From Paraburkholderia tropica (lineage in GTDB: Bacteria > Pseudomonadota > Gammaproteobacteria > Burkholderiales > Burkholderiaceae), in assembly GCF_900109265.1 (NCBI RefSeq), contig NZ_FNZM01000002.1:372001-436000 (forward strand): 64,000 nucleotides of DNA, read 5' to 3'. Every line of letters begins with the position of its first letter. Positions within the stretch are counted from its first letter, which is position 1. The notes under the pieces are model-generated. The model did not search any database. It was not told the DNA's origin and saw nothing but the letters and a program-made list of their open reading frames with translations. Below, piece by piece: positions 60,711 to 64,000 of the stretch. The position numbers and the translations under genes were made by a program.

Positions 60711-61577
60711 TTACACCACGCCCGCCGCCATCATCGCGTGGACGGCCTTCACGGCCATGCCCACGGCCACGCATCCCGCGAACACCGCGAACGACTGCTG
60801 CAGACGCGCGCCGCTCACATGGCGCGCGAACACGCGGCCGATCAGCATGCCGACGAGCGCGCCCGCCGCGAACGGCACGGCGTTGAGCCAGAGCATGTGG
60901 CCGCTCGCCGCCGACGCGGCCACGCCCGCCGTCGAGACCAGCGCGATCACGGCCAGCGACGTCGCGACGATGCCTTGCATCGGAATGTCCGAGGCGCGCT
61001 TGAGCGCGGGCACGATCACGAAGCCGCCGCCCACGCCGAGCAAACCCGAGAGAAAGCCCGCCATCGCACCCGAGAGCGCGAGCGCCCGCGCGCAGGGCGC
61101 GGTCCAGTCGAGCTTGCCGCGATCGGCGTTGAGACGGCAGGGCAGGTCGGACGCGCACAGGTCGGCGCCGCCTTGCAGATCGAGCGCGTCGTCGTCGGTC
61201 CTCGCTCGTTGCTGATGAAACATGCGCCACGCCACGCGCGCCAGCACGAGCGCGAATATCAGCATGAGCGGCGCGTCGGGCACGCGATGCGCGACCCACA
61301 GCCCGGCGGGCGAGATGATTGCGCCCGAGACCGCCATCAGCGCGGCGGCCTTGTAGCGCACCTTGCCTTCGCGCAGCGCGAGCAGCGCGCCGATGCCCGC
61401 CGCGAGCGCCACCGCGAACAGGCCGATCGGCGCGGCCTGCGCGACTTCGAGGCCGAGCCCGAACACCAGCAGCGGCACCGCGACGATCGCGCCGCCCGCG
61501 CCCGTCAGCGCGAGGATCAGGCCGACGACCGAGCCGAGCGCGGCGCTGACCAGCGTGACCATATCCATATGCGCCAT
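60711..61577 (-). CDS. TauE/SafE family sulfite exporter-like permease
   Basis: A 288-residue membrane protein with the two-repeat TauE/SafE plan. The first repeat (VTLVSAALGSVVGLILALTGAGGAIVAVPLLVFGLG) and the second (SGAMAGFLSGLLGVGGGFVIVPAL) each carry the GxGG signature. The linker contains two Cys near CASDLPC. GGAGAA lies 9 bp before the ATG at 61577. Last gene of the sulfur operon, 47 bp after the sulfide oxidase, where it may export the sulfite or thiosulfate formed. Confidence 0.88.
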   Translation of the reverse strand: MAHMDMVTLVSAALGSVVGLILALTGAGGAIVAVPLLVFGLGLEVAQAAPIGLFAVALAAGIGALLALREGKVRYKAAALMAVSGAIISPAGLWVAHRVPDAPLMLIFALVLARVAWRMFHQQRARTDDDALDLQGGADLCASDLPCRLNADRGKLDWTAPCARALALSGAMAGFLSGLLGVGGGFVIVPALKRASDIPMQGIVATSLAVIALVSTAGVAASAASGHMLWLNAVPFAAGALVGMLIGRVFARHVSGARLQQSFAVFAGCVAVGMAVKAVHAMMAAGVV

Positions 61578-61624
61578 GTGGAACTTCTCCGAAGTGACGT
61601 CAGGTTCGGCAGGCAGCGCGACGC

Positions 61625-63250
61625 TTACTCGTGCGCCGCGCCGGTGAACCACTCGCGGCCCTTGAGCATGCCGCTCCAGTAGAAGCGCGGCAGCACGCTG
61701 GCCTTGAGGAACCACATCAGACGGCGCGGACGCGTGGGGTCGAGCGGGAACGTGGGCAGCAGCTTGCCGCCGTAGCCGAACTCCGCGAGCACGACCTTGC
61801 CCTTTTCGACCGTCAGCGGACACGAACCGTAGCCGTCGTAGCGATAGCGCAGCGGCTGGTTCGCGCGCGCGGCCAGCACATTTTCGGCGACGATCACCGC
61901 CTGCTTGCGCGCCGCCGCGCCCGTCTTCGCGTTGGGCGTCGAGCTGACGTCGCCGAGCGAGAACACATTGGGCCAGCGCGGATGCTGCAAGGTCGCGTGA
62001 TCGACTTCGCACCAGCCCGCGGCGTCGGCGAGTTCGCTGTCGCGGATGAAGTCGGGCGGCACCTGCGGCGGCACCACGTGAATCATGTCGAAGCGCTTTT
62101 CCACGCGCGTGACGTTGCCGTCGGCGTCCTTCACTTCGAAGGTGGCCTTGCGCGCCGGGCCGTCGATCGCAACGAGGTTCGCGTTGAATTCGAGCTTCGC
62201 GTCGTAGCGCTTCACGTATTCCATGAGCGGCGGCACGAAGGTCGGCACGCCGAACAGCACCGCGCCCGCGAGATCGAATTCGACCTTGATCTTCGAGAGC
62301 ACGCCGCGCTTCATCCAGTGATCGCAGGCCAGATACATCGCCTTTTGCGGCGCGCCCGCGCACTTGATCGGCATGCCCGGCTGCGTGAACAGCGCGGTGC
62401 CGCCCTGCATGCGCTGCACGAGTTCGAACGTGTACGGCGCGAGATCGTAGCGATAGTTCGAGGTGACGTTGTTCTTGCCGAGCGTTTCCTGCAGACCGGC
62501 GATGCGTTCCCACGCGAGGCGCAGCCCCGGCGCGACGATCAGTTGGCGATAGGCCACGGACTCGCCGTTGGTGAGGCGCACGAGGTTCGCATGCGGCTCG
62601 ACGCGCTCGGCGGCGGCGCGGATCCACGTCGCGCCGCGCGGGATCACGCTCGCCATCGGACGGCGGGTTTTCTTCACGTCGAATGCGCCGCCGCCCACGA
62701 GCGTCCAGGCGGGCTGATAGTCGTGATGATCGTTGGGCTCGACGATGGCGATCCGCAGATTCGGCTGGCGGCGCAGCAGGCTCGACGTCACGCAGATGCC
62801 CGCGAGACCGCCGCCGATCACGACGACGTCCCAGGCTTTCTCGTCCGCGTTCCAGTTGCAGGCGGGCGTGGCCGTGACGGCGGGCGCGACCGGTTCGGCG
62901 ACCGGATGCGCGGCGGCGCTGGCCTGCGCGAACTGCCAGAGGTTGGTCGCGCGATTGCCGGTGCGGCAATAGGCGAGCACGGGCGCGGGCAGGTCGGCGA
63001 GCAGTTGCGTGAACTGCGCGATTTCATTGGGGCCGATCTTGCCGGGCGTGACGGGCAGCCAGGCGAATTGCAGGCCGAGTTGCTCTGCGGCTGCGCGGAT
63101 CTCGGCGGACGCGGGTTGCGTCGGGCCGCCTTCGCCGTCGGGCCGGTTGCAGATGACCGAGCGAAAGCCCGCCGCCGCGATCTCGGCGAGGTCGGCGGGC
63201 GAGATCTGATCGGCGCTCGCGAAGCGCGCGTCGTGTTGCACGATTTGCAT
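61625..63250 (-). CDS. DUF442 phosphatase-like/sulfide:quinone oxidoreductase fusion
   Basis: A 541-residue fusion. Residues 1-110 are a DUF442 (Blh-type) domain with a Cys-based loop YCRTGNRAT at C95, related to dual-specificity phosphatases and sulfurtransferases. Residues 135-541 are an FAD flavoprotein of the sulfide:quinone oxidoreductase type. It has GGGLAGI (146-152), catalytic-type cysteines C297 and C309 in CAGAPQKAMYLAC, and DVSSTPNAKTGAAARKQA for the second FAD contact. It likely oxidises sulfide, reducing quinone, and passes sulfur to an acceptor handled by the DUF442 part. Separated by 28 bp from the YedE gene. Confidence 0.9.
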   Translation of the reverse strand: MQIVQHDARFASADQISPADLAEIAAAGFRSVICNRPDGEGGPTQPASAEIRAAAEQLGLQFAWLPVTPGKIGPNEIAQFTQLLADLPAPVLAYCRTGNRATNLWQFAQASAAAHPVAEPVAPAVTATPACNWNADEKAWDVVVIGGGLAGICVTSSLLRRQPNLRIAIVEPNDHHDYQPAWTLVGGGAFDVKKTRRPMASVIPRGATWIRAAAERVEPHANLVRLTNGESVAYRQLIVAPGLRLAWERIAGLQETLGKNNVTSNYRYDLAPYTFELVQRMQGGTALFTQPGMPIKCAGAPQKAMYLACDHWMKRGVLSKIKVEFDLAGAVLFGVPTFVPPLMEYVKRYDAKLEFNANLVAIDGPARKATFEVKDADGNVTRVEKRFDMIHVVPPQVPPDFIRDSELADAAGWCEVDHATLQHPRWPNVFSLGDVSSTPNAKTGAAARKQAVIVAENVLAARANQPLRYRYDGYGSCPLTVEKGKVVLAEFGYGGKLLPTFPLDPTRPRRLMWFLKASVLPRFYWSGMLKGREWFTGAAHE

Positions 63251-63278
63251 GGACTCGAAAACTCCTGAGTGGGGCAGA

Positions 63279-63710
63279 TTAAGAACGGCGGGTGCGCGAC
63301 TCGAACACGGCGAACAGCGCCATGCCCGCGAGCATCGCGGCCACGAACAGCCACGCGCGCGGCTGACCGCTCGCGGCGCTGACGAGCGCGGGACCGGGGC
63401 AGAAGCCCGCGAGACCCCAGCCCGCGCCGAACAGCAGCGCGCCGATGGCGAGACGCAGATCGATGCGCGTGGCGGTGGGCAGTTGCATGGGCGCGCCGAG
63501 CAGGCTCGCGGTGCGCGTGCGCGCGAAACGGAAAGCGGGTGCGGCGACGAGAATGGCGCCCGCCATCACGAAAGCCAGCGACGGGTCCCAGCGGCCCGCG
63601 AGGTCGAGGAAGGCTAGCACCTTGGCCGGGTTCGCCATACCCGAGACGATCAAGCCGAGGCCGAACAGCAGACCGCAGGCGAGGGCGACGAATGGGCGGA
63701 TTGCGCGCAT
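63279..63710 (-). CDS. YeeE/YedE (DUF6691) transporter half, PmpB-like
   Basis: A 143-residue membrane protein with four or five helices. ALACGLLFGLGLIVSGMANPAKVLAFLDLAGRWDPSLAFVMAGAI and GAGWGLAGFCPGPALVSAASG (with the family Cys) are diagnostic. Two short YeeE/YedE genes in tandem form one transporter for sulfur-containing ions such as thiosulfate. The start at 63710 lies 3 bp after the neighbour's stop. Confidence 0.93.
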   Translation of the reverse strand: MRAIRPFVALACGLLFGLGLIVSGMANPAKVLAFLDLAGRWDPSLAFVMAGAILVAAPAFRFARTRTASLLGAPMQLPTATRIDLRLAIGALLFGAGWGLAGFCPGPALVSAASGQPRAWLFVAAMLAGMALFAVFESRTRRS

Positions 63711-63713
63711 TTT

Positions 63714-64000
63714 TCAGGCTCCGACGAGGTGCCGCGCCACGTAGACCGTGACGAAACCGGCGGCCATGAAGAGGCCGGTTGCGGCAAAAGAACGCAGCGA
63801 GCCGCGCGCGATGCCGCACACGCCGTGACCGCTCGTGCAACCCGAGCCGTAGCGCGTGCCGATGCCGACGAGCAGGCCCGCGACGATCAGCGTGATCGGC
63901 GACGCGGTGATGATTGCGGCGATGCTTGAAGCGGGCAGGGCGGCGCTGGCTGTCGTGGACGAAGCCGCGCCCGACGTCGCATCCGACGTGGCGCCGACAT
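63714..64000 (-). CDS. YeeE/YedE transporter half, PmpA-like (partial)
   Basis: C-terminal part of a YeeE/YedE family protein; the 5' end lies beyond the right edge. The visible portion includes [25 protein letters not shown], with the conserved cysteines used for thiosulfate or persulfide passage in YeeE. It ends [12 protein letters not shown]. It is the first gene visible in the sulfur operon. Confidence 0.9.
   Translation of the reverse strand, partial: VGATSDATSGAASSTTASAALPASSIAAIITASPITLIVAGLLVGIGTRYGSGCTSGHGVCGIARGSLRSFAATGLFMAAGFVTVYVARHLVGA

Noticed and set aside
60711..62969. A single 752-codon protein joining the TauE-like permease to an upstream region.
   Set aside because: The first 460 codons are a shadow of the sulfide oxidoreductase gene in another frame; the permease has its own ATG and ribosome site at 61577.

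Overview
This is a GC-rich stretch of a Burkholderiaceae chromosome, most likely Paraburkholderia, Caballeronia or a close relative. The grounds are the gene order hda–AI-2E permease–purM, the kynB-kynU-kynA operon with a divergent Lrp-type regulator, the ogt-xerD-ybaK-plsY run, and strongly G/C-biased third codon positions. No rRNA, tRNA, CRISPR array, prophage or complete insertion sequence was recognised. The window opens inside a HAD-family hydrolase gene and closes inside a YeeE/YedE transporter gene.

Layout. 1-3.9 kb: HAD hydrolase (partial), hda with a very long C-terminal tail, an AI-2E family permease and purM. 4-7.5 kb: tryptophan-to-anthranilate operon kynB-kynU-kynA and its regulator. 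7.6-13.5 kb: flavin reductase, msrA, a DUF72 protein, a cyclopropane fatty acid synthase-like methyltransferase, pdxH and tcdA. 13.5-14.6 kb: a HEPN/nucleotidyltransferase pair whose promoter carries four 17-bp operator-like palindromes. 14.7-24.5 kb: cnoX, pirin, an EamA exporter, amiC-tsaE facing queG, then ogt-xerD and ybaK, plsY. 24.7-28.6 kb: a Cache-type chemoreceptor with a FliA-like promoter, a DUF4160/DUF2442 pair, and an ArsR regulator with an SRPBCC gene. 28.7-34.4 kb: yajQ, murB, a degenerate EAL protein, and hmgA-fahA for homogentisate breakdown.

34.4-35.0 kb holds two inverted copies of a repeat between convergent genes. Both flanking genes drift to G/T-rich codons toward it. 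35-40.5 kb: two MFS transporters, a crotonase, a protein possibly related to plasmid fertility inhibition factors, and a LysR regulator. 41-46.4 kb: an aspartate-decarboxylation operon, with two AspT-type antiporters and aspartate 4-decarboxylase, behind a long AT-rich leader ending in a terminator-like hairpin. 46.4-54.7 kb: an MFS transporter, xdhA-xdhB-xdhC with a truncated XdhC, a LysR regulator and a 2-hydroxychromene-2-carboxylate isomerase-like protein. 54.8-60.7 kb: a membrane-anchored TAXI binding protein, a BON-domain protein, a TauE/SafE permease, RarD and small conserved proteins. 60.7-64 kb: a sulfur operon of two YeeE/YedE proteins, a DUF442-sulfide:quinone oxidoreductase fusion and a TauE/SafE exporter.

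The most promising leads are the HEPN/MNT operator array, the aspartate operon leader, the inverted repeat with its codon gradient, a group of probable leaderless promoters between 20 and 28 kb, and the DUF4160/DUF2442 overlap. All functional calls come from reading the sequence and from family knowledge; no database search was run.
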